Positions 1 to 9,260 of a stretch of 64,000 bases of DNA are shown here, in pieces. The notes below the pieces were generated by a model. The model saw only the letters and a list, made by a program, of their open reading frames with translations. It was not told where the DNA came from and made no database searches. Position 1 is the first letter of the stretch; each line of letters starts with the position of its first letter. The position numbers were made by a program, and so were the translations under genes. Source of the stretch: CAZOLI01 sp964580675 (lineage in GTDB: Bacteria > Planctomycetota > MHYJ01 > CAYXQY01); NCBI GenBank assembly GCA_964580675.1, contig CAZOLI010000012.1, positions 24,734-88,733 of the forward strand. The letters are read 5' to 3'.

Positions 1-1049
1 GGATAGTGATCGGAACCCAGGTCGGGCCCAACTCGATGGTCCCGAACCTCGATCTCCGGTGACACAAAACAGTGGTCGATGCATATCTGCAGGGGAGAGA
101 AGTACAGGAAGGAGGGCCAGGTAGGACGAATGCCGAATCCGTTTCGGGCATCGCGCAACCCGGAACGGTCAAGAAAGGCATCGTGAACGTGTGAAAAGGA
201 CGTGGTGTTAAAATCACCGGCAACCACCACCGGGCTCTTCTGTTCGGAACAAAAATCTGCAACGGCCCGAATCTGCCGGTTTCGCCACTTCGTCTGTCGC
301 GCACTTCCCGGCGGCACCGGATGTGTCGACACGAGGGTCAACTCCCGTCCCACCACCGGCACGCGGGCCACGATGGATGGGGCGAGTTCCGGCGGAAAAT
401 AAACCACCTCCGCATCCGTGACGGTTCGTTTGCTGAAGAGGGAAATACCAAAGTTGTCGCGCCGCTCCAGCTTTTCCTCAATCTCGTAAATCTCCGGCAG
501 AAGGTCCCGCAGCTCGTCCACCATATTCGGCGTTACTTCCATCAACACGAAAATCTCGGGTTTTTCCTTCTCCACGTACCGTACAATATCTTCGAAATTC
601 TGATTCCCGGAACTCATGTTGTAAAACATCATGCGAATCGAACCCCCACTGGTGACGTCCGGATTCGATCCACCGTGATAGAGAGGGACAAACGAATACA
701 GGTTGAGAAGCGCCAGAAACACCGCGAACCCGCACCACCGGTACCGTTCCTGCAATCCCATCACAACACTTAAACCGGTGGCGGCCAAAAAATACTGGAC
801 ACGAAAGTGAGAGGTTAGATCAAACATCCACCAGAAGGAGCCCAGGTATCCGGTGACGGTGAACAAACCGGTCAGGAGAACCAAAATAAGAGACAGTAAC
901 CGGCCAGACGACGAAAGAAACGTCTGCTTTGCATCCTCCTCTCCTGAGGTCCCCGATTCGGTTTCCGAACGAGTGTCCTCCTCAAAAACTGGATCGGCCG
1001 AATCACTCCCGATGTCCTCTTTTTCGGATTCGTCTGACGGTGCGTTCAT
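1..1049 (-). CDS. Membrane-anchored endonuclease/exonuclease/phosphatase (EEP) family protein, C-terminus cut by the window edge
   Basis: Reading leftward from an ATG at 1047-1049, the frame stays open to base 3, so the 3' end lies outside the window. The N-terminus is acidic and is followed by two or three hydrophobic segments (about residues 50-125). The EEP fold then shows its motifs in order: a Met-rich strand ending in Asn, 'LMEV' with the metal-binding Glu, 'FGISLFSKR', 'THPVPPG', 'VAGDFNTT', 'IDHCFVS' and 'GSDHYP'. The last supplies the Asp-His pair at the active site. EEP proteins hydrolyse phosphodiester bonds in DNA, RNA or lipids; the membrane-anchored subgroup is of unknown substrate. 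It diverges from the GIY-YIG gene at 1180, with about 130 bases between the two starts. Confident for the family, not for substrate. Confidence 0.85.
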   Translation of the reverse strand, partial: MNAPSDESEKEDIGSDSADPVFEEDTRSETESGTSGEEDAKQTFLSSSGRLLSLILVLLTGLFTVTGYLGSFWWMFDLTSHFRVQYFLAATGLSVVMGLQERYRWCGFAVFLALLNLYSFVPLYHGGSNPDVTSGGSIRMMFYNMSSGNQNFEDIVRYVEKEKPEIFVLMEVTPNMVDELRDLLPEIYEIEEKLERRDNFGISLFSKRTVTDAEVVYFPPELAPSIVARVPVVGRELTLVSTHPVPPGSARQTKWRNRQIRAVADFCSEQKSPVVVAGDFNTTSFSHVHDAFLDRSGLRDARNGFGIRPTWPSFLYFSPLQICIDHCFVSPEIEVRDHRVGPDLGSDHY

Positions 1050-1179
1050 GGGCCCGGACTCAACGGAATACGTCCAAATCAACATCACGCCAACACATAT
1101 TTATTTTCCGATGTTTCCGCCTAAAATTGAAATGAAGGATCCCAAAAAAACGAACAACAAATTCACGGTATCACGCAAC

Positions 1180-1620
1180 ATGACCCCATCCGGCCATCCG
1201 CCGAAATACACCGGTAAGGCGGGAGAACAAGATTGGACCACCTACTGCCTCCTGATTGAAAAACCGGACCCCTCCGAAATTACCGTCGGCAAATTGGGAA
1301 CGTTCGCGTTTCGGGCCGGATTTTATGTATACACAGGCTCCGCAAAACGAACCCTGAAGAAACGCATACAGCGACATCGATCTAACGACAAAACTCTGCA
1401 CTGGCACATCGATTATTTGCTCGAGGAAAGTACGGTTATTCACGTCTACCTATCAAGCCGGGAGGAATGCGATCAGCATCGCCGGTTGCAAAAACGGGAG
1501 AGGGCGCAGATGCCCGTGGAACGCTTTGGGTCAAGTGATTGCGACTGCCGGAGCCACCTGCTCTATTTTTCGGAGAAGCCGACCATGAAGAAAAGTCACC
1601 TGAAACCGCTGACCTCCTGA
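1180..1620 (+). CDS. DUF123 / GIY-YIG-like nuclease domain protein
   Basis: A 146-residue protein with the DUF123 signature: 'YCLLIE', then 'VGKLGTFAFRAGFYVYTGSA' (the GIY-YIG-like core), a basic 'RIQRHRS' helix and 'LHWHIDYLLE'. A Cys-rich 'GSSDCDCRSHLLYF' region near the C-terminus is also typical of the family. DUF123 proteins are small stand-alone relatives of GIY-YIG endonucleases, and the substrate is unknown. The open frame extends upstream to 853, but that part overlaps the divergent EEP gene antisense and looks non-coding. ATGs at 1132 and 1180 are both possible. I chose 1180 because it leaves a short leader before the domain; neither has a strong ribosome site. Confidence 0.82.
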   Translation: MTPSGHPPKYTGKAGEQDWTTYCLLIEKPDPSEITVGKLGTFAFRAGFYVYTGSAKRTLKKRIQRHRSNDKTLHWHIDYLLEESTVIHVYLSSREECDQHRRLQKRERAQMPVERFGSSDCDCRSHLLYFSEKPTMKKSHLKPLTS

Positions 1621-1666
1621 AGAAACGATCCGGAAAGCGAAGCAACGAACAACGGAGCCTCGGAAG

Positions 1667-3274
1667 CTACTCCTGATCCGGAAGCCGCTGCAGCAAAACG
1701 GTACCGTAATCCAGCTCGACCACGCCGTCCCGGTGTTCCGCGTTATCCCCCATTGACATCCGAAATCCGGCAACGCCCCGGGACCAGCTGCTGGACCGGC
1801 GAAGACACAGCTTTACCCAGCGGCGCCTGGTCCCGTCCGCAACCGTAAGAGACGAAAACACGTTCTCCCCGAACCGCTCCCGGGAGATGCCTTCCCCCGC
1901 CACGGAAACTCGTTTTTCCTGTCCGGGTGCCAACCGGCCGACCGGATAATACGCTCCCTCCCGAAACAATACAGCATGCCGGATAACGGCATCCGTCGTG
2001 TTCCGTACCGATACCTCGTTTTCCGTTAACTGCACCCGGAACGGACCTGGACTGACCCCGACGGGCCGCCTGTTTTCGAGAACCATCCACCCATCCTTCG
2101 GGAAGTCCGGCCAGGTAAGTACCCAACCATCCTCCCAGCGTAGTTCGGGCATAAACTCCTCAAGGGAGGAACGGTTAAAAAACCGGGGGTAAATATACCG
2201 GATTCGGGAGGAGGAATAAGTAAGGTCGCCCTCCGTTCGAGGAAAGAGCCCGATCTTCCGTTTCTCGTACGTTTCAAGTTCACCACCGGATACCTCTGAA
2301 TGAACTCGCTGTTTCAGCAGATCCACGCTGCCGGGTTTCTGCCAGAGGACGATGACCGATAGACATACCGGCACCAGAAACGCCGCCCCCCAGAAGAAAT
2401 ACCGGTTCCGAAACCAGAAACTCAGAAACAACAGCGTAAGAAACACGAGCAACTGAACCCAGACACCGTTCTCCAGCCAATTCCTCGCTGTCGGCTTCCA
2501 GGAAAGAGGCTTGAACACATCGTAGGATTCGGGGGAAACGGGTGCCGTAGCCCGGTTCACGGTCTTTCGTCCCGGCAGCTCCAGCTGGTTCGGTTCGACG
2601 CCGGCCTCCAGAACAACGGTGTGCAGTTTTTCCGGCTCCTCCGGTGATTGGGTGAGGTATAAATAATCCACGAGATCCGGCCACCGGGCCGCCGATTGAA
2701 GTCGATCCGGGGATCCGGTGACGAGATAGGTCCCTTCCCTTTTCTTCGCAATGGTTCTCAACCGATTTCTCACGGTCCGGGAGGCGGTCTCGTCAAGGCC
2801 GATGAGCACGTCCGATCCACCAAGGACGCCCCGCCGGCGTTTCCACATCTTGTCAAGGACCTCTCCCTCCTCCGATACCACGTGCACGCGGTATTTGTAC
2901 GATGACGCGCTGAACACGGGAAGGGTCAGAGAAACCTCCTCCCCCGGGTTGACGGTGACGGAACGTTTGCAGGTGAATCCTTTCTCACCTTTTACCCGAA
3001 CCGTCCCGTTGAACTCCTTTTCGAGCCCGGTCCCGGACCGAAGCGTAATACCGAGGGGGAACCAGCGACCGTACCGAACAAACCGCTCTGCCCCGAATTG
3101 CCGGACCTCAAGTGAAACTTTGCTCTGCTCCGGGCCGGAGGGCGGCTCCGCCACCAGGAGTCCGGACGGGACGCCGGCATAGAAAACCGCCACAAGAACA
3201 GCACAGATCATTCCCGTTACCCATTCGACAGCGGATCGACGGCCCGGAACGGAGAATTGCATAACACGGATCAT
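1667..3274 (-). CDS. Hypothetical membrane protein, third gene of a beta-propeller operon
   Basis: About 535 residues. The start at 3274 forms an ATGA overlap with the stop of the upstream WD40 lipoprotein gene, which favours it over the in-frame ATG upstream. A hydrophobic N-terminal segment (about residues 15-38) could be a signal or anchor. It is followed by a beta-rich domain, then two adjacent membrane segments near residues 280-325, then another beta-rich soluble part. The layout resembles uncharacterised planctomycete envelope proteins with a large periplasmic domain on each side of a membrane hairpin. I do not recognise a named family. The tight overlap suggests co-translation with the propeller protein, so the two may work together at the inner membrane. 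Confidence 0.75.
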   Translation of the reverse strand: MIRVMQFSVPGRRSAVEWVTGMICAVLVAVFYAGVPSGLLVAEPPSGPEQSKVSLEVRQFGAERFVRYGRWFPLGITLRSGTGLEKEFNGTVRVKGEKGFTCKRSVTVNPGEEVSLTLPVFSASSYKYRVHVVSEEGEVLDKMWKRRRGVLGGSDVLIGLDETASRTVRNRLRTIAKKREGTYLVTGSPDRLQSAARWPDLVDYLYLTQSPEEPEKLHTVVLEAGVEPNQLELPGRKTVNRATAPVSPESYDVFKPLSWKPTARNWLENGVWVQLLVFLTLLFLSFWFRNRYFFWGAAFLVPVCLSVIVLWQKPGSVDLLKQRVHSEVSGGELETYEKRKIGLFPRTEGDLTYSSSRIRYIYPRFFNRSSLEEFMPELRWEDGWVLTWPDFPKDGWMVLENRRPVGVSPGPFRVQLTENEVSVRNTTDAVIRHAVLFREGAYYPVGRLAPGQEKRVSVAGEGISRERFGENVFSSLTVADGTRRRWVKLCLRRSSSWSRGVAGFRMSMGDNAEHRDGVVELDYGTVLLQRLPDQE

Positions 3275-5634
3275 TTTCTCGTCCAGACACATACGAGTCC
3301 ATTCTTCAGTCCCGCAGCGATGAACCCGTTCCTTTTGGCGTCCAGGGTGAGTACACGGGAACCCGGATAGGAGATCACGGCACGGCGAAGGCCTTTCCGA
3401 TTCCGGATGACGAGGACATCATCCCCGGTACTTACAAACGACTGTCCCCCCGGCAAATATCGAGCGATGAGCGGGGCGCCCGCGTACACCTGTTCCCGTC
3501 CCCCGTTATTGGTGTTCCAGAGGGCCATCTGTTTCCGGGTGAGTGAAAACAGACGTTCACCGGCACCGACCCACTCCAGATGCTGAACCACCCCCACCCC
3601 CTCGGAGATGGATCGTTGAAGTTCCTCGTCCGCAACGGACCAGACCTGTATCCGTCCCGCGTGGGCCGCGCGGTTGCCGAGGCCAACCGCAAAACGCTGG
3701 CCGTCAGCGGAAACCGCAACGGCATACGTCTGCCATTTTTCGGGGTCCAGATCATCCGGTGCCTCCTTCAATGCGTTCCAGGACGTCATCTGCTCCCCGG
3801 TGCTGCAGCGGCGGATGGTGATCTGATTTGAAAGGTCAACGGTGGCAAATCGATCCGACGCCGGAAACGTCACCAGATCCTGCAGGGGACCGGTTCTGTT
3901 CTGGAGTTCCTTCACCTGAGCGGGTGATGCGGCATCGTAAATAGCGATGCGACGACCGGAGGTGCCGGCGATGAGCTGATCGCCGGTTCGGGAATAAGCC
4001 AGGTGCTGAATTGTCTGTTTTCCTCCGCTGTATCGCCCCACCCGTTTCCCGTTCTTCATCTTCCAGATGCGTATGACGCTGTCAGTTTCTGAGCCGTGTG
4101 CGGAAGCCACGCGATCCCGCCCCGGGGAAACGGCCACGGCCCGAACCGAATCCGTGTGCCCCCCGAGAATCTGCTTTAGTTCTCCCTTTCTTCGCTTCCA
4201 GATGTATACTTTTTCGGTTGTTCCCCCCATTATGATGGATCCCTCCGGGGCCGTGCCCACGGAGTGAAGAGGGGGGCCATTCGTGGTCATGTTTGTTTCC
4301 TGAATTCCGTTGCCCGGCTCGTACACCTGGATCCGATCCTCCTGTGCCAGCACAAAACGATCCGAATCCGGCATCGTCGAGAGATCTCGCCAGAAACCAC
4401 TCCCGGGATTTTGCCGTTCCACCGCTTCCCCTGTCTCAACGTTCCAGAGGGTCAGCTGATGGACACGAAAAGCAAGGAGGTGGGTCCCATCCCGACAGAA
4501 CCGGAGTTGACGGGCCCGTCCGGATAATGTGCTGGATTTTTCGTGTGCCGACCGATTCCACACCTGTATGGTTCCCCCTTCCGTAGATGCGGCCACCCGG
4601 TTGCCGTTGCCGGAAACGGAAACGGACACCACCGGACTCTCCAGCTGAAGATCAATTCCGCTGTTATTTTCTTCTCCTCCAATGGTGTGCAGTGTGACCC
4701 GGCCGGACCCATCCGCCTCCTTAAACCCCACTGCTACGGCGGATTCTTCCGGAAAAAAGGCCACGTCCCGGATGACGGTTCCCGGATCGATCTCTTCCCC
4801 GGAGCGTCCCGGCGGTTGAGCCTTAGAGGGAAGCGGCCTGCCGCCGGGGAGCTGTTTCAAAAATAAATTTTTCCGGGTGGCCAACAGGACTCGCCCCCCG
4901 TCTCCCGACACCGCGGAAGCGACGATCGGGTTCGAGGCGCGGAAGAAAATGGAACTTTCGGCCCTGTTCCGACTTTTCCATAACCGGACGGTTCCGGTCC
5001 CGGCGATCGTGAGAAATCCCTCGCCTCCCGGCACCGGAATCACCTTCTGCAAACGACCAAAGCCGAACACGTGTTCTTTCTGCCATCCTTCCGCCAGCTC
5101 ATCGTTCCCCGAATCCGACGCCCCCGACAGCGCCTGCTGAAGCGTTTCCTCAACGGAGTCCACATAATCGATACCCCACTTCCCGTTCTCCCGCCGGAGA
5201 ACGACAACGCCTCCTGCTCCCTCCTTCTCACCACCGGCGGAAGAATTGATCTGTACACGGGCCACGGATTCCTTGACCTCGACGTTCCCCGGAATCCCGT
5301 CCGTTTGAAGCGGTGTGGACCCGCCGTCGCGAACACGAAGGGTCCCCTGACCACCGCGGGGCAAACGAAGCACTCCGTCCTCGACCGCAGCCCGTTCTCG
5401 TTGCGATGAAATTAGCATGTCCCGGGCGGACCGAAAATCCTGAGAGGCCACCGAATCAAGAAATCTCCGAACGCGTTTTCGGAGCTCCTCCTCCGCGGCA
5501 GCCGATGCCGCACCTGCGTCTTCCCGGGGAGAATTTTCCGAACCACACCCGGCCAGTAATAGAAGAAGAAATGCAGTTATCACCGTCACGGAGCTCGTTC
5601 GACGGAACCCGTTTCCGAAGAGATGCCTGCTCAT
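3271..5634 (-). CDS. WD40-type beta-propeller lipoprotein
   Basis: The N-terminus has a positively charged start, a run of leucines and a lipobox 'LLLAGC', so the mature protein should be lipidated and anchored at the membrane. After a short helical region (residues about 45-165) come many repeats of the pattern 'vsvSgnGnrvaasTeGGtIqvWn', typical of WD40 blades; about a dozen blades are visible, enough for two propellers. WD40 propellers are protein-interaction platforms. The start at 5634 gives a classical lipoprotein signal; an in-frame ATG at 5667, only six bases after the upstream stop, is the alternative. It lies between a PQQ-type sugar dehydrogenase and a membrane protein, all three closely packed. 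Confidence 0.85.
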   Translation of the reverse strand: MSRHLFGNGFRRTSSVTVITAFLLLLLAGCGSENSPREDAGAASAAAEEELRKRVRRFLDSVASQDFRSARDMLISSQRERAAVEDGVLRLPRGGQGTLRVRDGGSTPLQTDGIPGNVEVKESVARVQINSSAGGEKEGAGGVVVLRRENGKWGIDYVDSVEETLQQALSGASDSGNDELAEGWQKEHVFGFGRLQKVIPVPGGEGFLTIAGTGTVRLWKSRNRAESSIFFRASNPIVASAVSGDGGRVLLATRKNLFLKQLPGGRPLPSKAQPPGRSGEEIDPGTVIRDVAFFPEESAVAVGFKEADGSGRVTLHTIGGEENNSGIDLQLESPVVSVSVSGNGNRVAASTEGGTIQVWNRSAHEKSSTLSGRARQLRFCRDGTHLLAFRVHQLTLWNVETGEAVERQNPGSGFWRDLSTMPDSDRFVLAQEDRIQVYEPGNGIQETNMTTNGPPLHSVGTAPEGSIIMGGTTEKVYIWKRRKGELKQILGGHTDSVRAVAVSPGRDRVASAHGSETDSVIRIWKMKNGKRVGRYSGGKQTIQHLAYSRTGDQLIAGTSGRRIAIYDAASPAQVKELQNRTGPLQDLVTFPASDRFATVDLSNQITIRRCSTGEQMTSWNALKEAPDDLDPEKWQTYAVAVSADGQRFAVGLGNRAAHAGRIQVWSVADEELQRSISEGVGVVQHLEWVGAGERLFSLTRKQMALWNTNNGGREQVYAGAPLIARYLPGGQSFVSTGDDVLVIRNRKGLRRAVISYPGSRVLTLDAKRNGFIAAGLKNGLVCVWTRK

Positions 5635-5673
5635 CGCCAGTCGGACCGAATATGTTGTCGGGACCATGTGAAG

Positions 5674-6870
5674 TTACTTCGGAACCATCTTCAGAAGACG
5701 GCCCTTCAGGTCACAGACGTAGAGTTCCCCTTCCGCATCCTCACCGAACGAGCTGAGAATTCTCGATGTGCTGAAGAGCAAACGGTGGTTTTTGACGCGG
5801 TTGCCATCGTAATCCAGACCCCAGATGTAACCACTGGAGTAATCACCAAACACGTACGTTCCTTTTAATTCGGAAATATCGTCCCCGCGATACACAAACC
5901 CCCCGAGGACCGAGGTACCTTTCTCTCCGGTGGGATACACATGAACCGGATCGGTCAATTCCGAATCATCTTCCTTCACGTCGATGTTCGGGTTAAACAC
6001 CTTTCCCTCCTTAATGCGCCATCCGTAGTTCTTTCCTTTCTCAATGATGTCCACTTCCTCCCAATCGTTCTGTCCCACGTCGCCGGCCCAGAGCGTTCCG
6101 GTCTTGCGGTCGAAACTGAACCGCCACGGATTGCGCAACCCGTAAGCGAATATTTCCGGTCGGGCATTGTCATCGTCCACGAACGGGTTGTCGTCGGGTA
6201 TGGCATACGGCCGATCTCCCTCCCTGTTGTTCACGTCAATCCGGAGCATGGCCCCGAGGAGTGTGCTCTTGTCCTGGGCGTTATTTCGTGGATCGTTTGC
6301 GTAGCCCCCATCCCCCATTCCAATATAAAGATACCCCTCCGGACCGAATCGAATCTGCCCGCCGTTGTGGTTTCCCCAGGGCTGATCAATAGCCATCAGA
6401 ATTCGTTCGCTCCCGTCCTTCACCTGCGTCCGTTTTTCGTTGGTTTTCCACTCGGAAACGATCGTCTGTCGTTTGCCGTTTCGCTTGCTGGTGTAGTTGA
6501 CGTAAAACTTCTGATTGCTTTTGAAGTTCGGATGGAAGACCACGGAAAGCAACCCCATTTCGGTCGCAAGGGACCGGCCCGTGACCACGTGATCGCGGAT
6601 GTCGAGAAACACCTCATCAAGCACCTTCTCCTCCTCCCGATCGTACACCTTGATCCGACCCGGTCGCTCCACGATAAACAACCGTCCGGTGCCGTCCCCC
6701 GGATCGGTTACGTCCACCGGATACGTAAGGTTCTTCGCAATGACCTCCAGCCCGGCGTACTCCGGTTCCTTCTCCTGTGCGGAGCAAAATAGAACCGGAG
6801 AGACAAGGAAGAATAACAACACAAAGGGAACCGTCCAGCGTTTGATTTCGTTTAACCGAAAAATATTCAT
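5674..6870 (-). CDS. PQQ-dependent sugar dehydrogenase (glucose/sorbosone dehydrogenase family), secreted
   Basis: The protein begins with a signal peptide (hydrophobic 'FVLLFFLVSPVLF' ending near 'CSAQ') and continues with the six-bladed propeller of soluble PQQ glucose/sorbosone dehydrogenases. Diagnostic motifs are 'DVTDPGDGTGRLFIVERPG', 'NHNGGQIRFGPEGYLYIGMG' with the catalytic His, and 'GLRNPWRFSFD' with the cofactor-binding Arg. The family oxidises aldose sugars in the periplasm using PQQ and passes electrons to an acceptor; the true substrate here is unknown. The open frame allows an upstream ATG at 6927, but the start at 6870 gives a compact signal peptide. It is the first gene of the three-gene minus-strand operon. 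Confidence 0.9.
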   Translation of the reverse strand: MNIFRLNEIKRWTVPFVLLFFLVSPVLFCSAQEKEPEYAGLEVIAKNLTYPVDVTDPGDGTGRLFIVERPGRIKVYDREEEKVLDEVFLDIRDHVVTGRSLATEMGLLSVVFHPNFKSNQKFYVNYTSKRNGKRQTIVSEWKTNEKRTQVKDGSERILMAIDQPWGNHNGGQIRFGPEGYLYIGMGDGGYANDPRNNAQDKSTLLGAMLRIDVNNREGDRPYAIPDDNPFVDDDNARPEIFAYGLRNPWRFSFDRKTGTLWAGDVGQNDWEEVDIIEKGKNYGWRIKEGKVFNPNIDVKEDDSELTDPVHVYPTGEKGTSVLGGFVYRGDDISELKGTYVFGDYSSGYIWGLDYDGNRVKNHRLLFSTSRILSSFGEDAEGELYVCDLKGRLLKMVPK

Positions 6871-7291
6871 AACGACATGCAATGCCCGAAAAAACGGTGC
6901 AAACCTCATTCCCGGCCACCGGTACACCGGGTTATTATGCCTTTATTCCTCACGAGGGTCGTAGTTCACCGGGAAACGATAGCGAAGAAATTATAAACCC
7001 GCCTCCCGCCTGTTATCAAATTTTGCCTTGATAAAAAGACACGGGCCAACACCGGCCCCAAACCGGAAATATCCCCCCGACGTTCGGGGGATCACGAATC
7101 TCCGGAACGAAAAAAAGAGTTGAAATTACGATGTCACTCCGGTTAGATGAGGTCCGGAATTCGGCATCGGTCTCCCGATGCTCCGGATACGCCCTGTGTA
7201 ACGTTCCGGCCTTCCGGTGAACGAAGAAGATCACCGGATAACACGTCCGATTACCATCGTCGTTCTGTTTCAACACATAACACGAAAACGA
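6871..7291 (+). other. Intergenic region with several perfect hairpins upstream of the ABC ATPase gene
   Basis: No gene is supported here: a minus-strand open frame overlapping 7016-7741 is a shadow of the ABC gene. Perfect inverted repeats lie at 7074-7080/7084-7090 (seven pairs), 7164-7170/7175-7181 (seven pairs, with an outer TCCGGA pair at 7153-7158/7182-7187) and 7213-7220/7231-7238 (eight pairs, ten-base loop). A short GC stem is also present near 7043-7056. This may be a structured 5' leader for the ABC gene, or partly chance, because CCGG-rich palindromes are common in this genome. I found none of the conserved boxes of a cobalamin riboswitch. Confidence 0.4.
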
Positions 7292-8083
7292 ATGTCCTCC
7301 GAAACGGTCATTGAGGTGCGGAATTTTTCGTTTGCCATCAAGGAAGCGGAAATTCTTCACGACCTGTCCTTCACGGTTCATCGCAATGAATATTTTTCCG
7401 TGCTCGGGCCGAACGGGGCGGGAAAAACCACTCTTCTGAAATGTCTGAGCCGACTGCATACCGGTGGGAACGGGACAATGAAGATACTCGGGGATTCCGT
7501 GACGGACCTGCACCGTGCCGAACTCGCCCGTCGGATCGGGTATGTCCCGCAGGCCCACGAACGTCGTGTGCCCTATTCCGTGGAAGAATTCGTGCGCCTC
7601 AGCAGGTACCCTTACCGGGAACCGGCGGGATCGGCGGAAGAAAAAGAACCGGTTGAGCGGGCGCTTCGCGTTACCGGAACGGAGCCGTTCCGGTCCCGGC
7701 GTATGACCACACTCAGCGGCGGGGAAAATCAGAAAGTGCACCTCGCCGCCGCCATCGCACAGGATCCGGAGATCCTTCTTCTGGACGAACCCACAACGTT
7801 TCTGGATCCGGGACGGGAACGGGACGTGCTGGAACTTCTATTGCGGATCAAACGCGATTTTCAGGTCACCGTGGTTGCGGTAACCCACGACATCAATACC
7901 GGCGCACTCCCCGGAGACCGTATTATGGCACTCCGGAACGGACGAAAAGCGTACCTCGGTGAGATCGAACCGTTCCTTAACGAAGAAATACTGGAAGAAG
8001 TGTACGACCGATCGTTTCAAATAACCCACCATCCGGAAACGGACCGCAGGATGGTGGTTCCACCCTCCCTGAAACCGGCATAA
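7292..8083 (+). CDS. ABC transporter ATP-binding protein of the cobalamin/iron-siderophore (BtuD/FecE) type
   Basis: A 263-residue ATPase with all ABC motifs: Walker A 'GPNGAGKTT' (residues 39-47), Q-loop Gln near 87, signature 'LSGGE' (141-145), Walker B 'ILLLDEP' (161-167) with its D-loop, and the switch His near 199. The spacing and the 'GYVPQ' and 'LSGGENQKV' contexts match importers of vitamin B12, haem or ferric siderophores. No permease or binding-protein gene is next to it in the window, so those partners must lie elsewhere. It converges on cbiB, and cobU lies 3 kb away, so corrinoid import for salvage is a reasonable inference. An in-frame GTG-type extension upstream of 7292 lacks family sequence. 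Confidence 0.9.
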   Translation: MSSETVIEVRNFSFAIKEAEILHDLSFTVHRNEYFSVLGPNGAGKTTLLKCLSRLHTGGNGTMKILGDSVTDLHRAELARRIGYVPQAHERRVPYSVEEFVRLSRYPYREPAGSAEEKEPVERALRVTGTEPFRSRRMTTLSGGENQKVHLAAAIAQDPEILLLDEPTTFLDPGRERDVLELLLRIKRDFQVTVVAVTHDINTGALPGDRIMALRNGRKAYLGEIEPFLNEEILEEVYDRSFQITHHPETDRRMVVPPSLKPA

Positions 8084-8214
8084 GTACGGACCGGAGAACC
8101 CGGGACAACCAATCTCTGATGTCCCCCCGGTTAAAAGAAGAAGATGGGGATGATGGGGGCCGGTGCGGAGGCCGACGTACCACGCGAAATCATCCGGCTG
8201 CCGGGAAGGGACCA

Positions 8215-9228
8215 TCAGACAATGACCTGCAGACCACTCCAGAAATGAACACCCAGTCCGGCAACGAAATACGTAAGAATACCGGCCCAGAACAGGATCT
8301 GAATGCCCATTTTTAACTTCGTAACCGAGACGGAAGACGTTCCGTCCCCGATCCATGATTGTTCCACCACCCCATCCGGGTACACCACCGGTCCCCCGAG
8401 TCGAACATTCAACGCCCCGGCCAGAACACTGACGACATGCCCGAGGTTGAGGTCATTGTGCTTCCGGTGATCCCGGAACCAGACCCGAACCGCATTTTGT
8501 GCTTCGGCCCCGGACATGACCGATGCCACCAGTAGAAACGGAAAACCAAGCCGGGCGGGGACAAACCCGAGAAGGTCCACGAGAAAAGCTGCTCCCAGAC
8601 GGGAACCGCTGTACCGGCGACCCGGATGACCGAGCTGTGACTCCACTTCATGGGCAATCCGAAACACAAATACGGAACCAGTAGCCGTGGCAACGGGAGA
8701 TATTGGCAGAAGCAGACCCGCCCCACCGGCAATGGTGTACCAGAACACCGGCCCGAACAGATAAAACAGAAACCCATCGGCAAGCTGTTCCACGGCCGCA
8801 CGTGACCTTGCCGGACGGTCCATCACCGATACATCCCGCGAATCCACCCGGTGAAGCGCTTCCTTAAATTTGTCCTGACCATCCTCATCGTCCCGGAGTG
8901 CGTCCAACATCAAAAGACCTGTTTGCAGCCGGTGCCGAAACGAAAGACAGGCGTACACAAGGAACCCATTTACGACAATAACGACCGGAACGGTCGCAAA
9001 CTGAAGCAGGTAAGCGGTTCCGGCGTAGAGCCCGACGAAAAAACCAAGAAGAAGGACCAACAGAACCACCCCCCCCAAAATCGTCGCTGCCTGTATTTTC
9101 CGGAGAAGCCGGTGTCCGCCATTCGCCGTCCGGCGTATTAATTGAACCGGGTGAAGCTCCACGTCGGGATCCCCGAAGATCACATCCAGAACAATGGCAA
9201 CGGGAAGTGCCAGGACAAATTCGGTCAT
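8215..9228 (-). CDS. cbiB: Adenosylcobinamide-phosphate synthase
   Basis: A 337-residue integral membrane protein with the CbiB/CobD signature: 'LDVIFGDPDVELHPVQLI' near the N-terminus, 'LSFRHRLQTGL', 'VSVMDRPARSRAAVEQLAD' and 'GFVPARLGFPFLL', and a C-terminal 'LGGPVVYPDG' region. The enzyme attaches (R)-1-aminopropan-2-ol phosphate to adenosylcobyric acid, giving adenosylcobinamide phosphate, in the inner membrane. Length is slightly above the usual 310-320 residues. It follows the PQQ-propeller gene by about 30 bases on the same strand and converges on the ABC ATPase gene. With cobU nearby it indicates late-stage cobalamin synthesis or salvage. Confidence 0.92.
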   Translation of the reverse strand: MTEFVLALPVAIVLDVIFGDPDVELHPVQLIRRTANGGHRLLRKIQAATILGGVVLLVLLLGFFVGLYAGTAYLLQFATVPVVIVVNGFLVYACLSFRHRLQTGLLMLDALRDDEDGQDKFKEALHRVDSRDVSVMDRPARSRAAVEQLADGFLFYLFGPVFWYTIAGGAGLLLPISPVATATGSVFVFRIAHEVESQLGHPGRRYSGSRLGAAFLVDLLGFVPARLGFPFLLVASVMSGAEAQNAVRVWFRDHRKHNDLNLGHVVSVLAGALNVRLGGPVVYPDGVVEQSWIGDGTSSVSVTKLKMGIQILFWAGILTYFVAGLGVHFWSGLQVIV

Positions 9229-9260
9229 GGTTCGGTAAAAGCCTCCCCGCTGCTACCGTG

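Noticed and set aside
853..1179. N-terminal extension of the DUF123 protein
   Set aside because: It is antisense to the membrane-anchored EEP gene, which has clear coding character there.
6928..7291. Cobalamin riboswitch before the ABC gene
   Set aside because: None of the conserved B12-element boxes could be found on either strand.
7016..7741. Minus-strand 241-codon frame overlapping the ABC ATPase
   Set aside because: The ABC gene on the other strand has every conserved motif; this frame has none.
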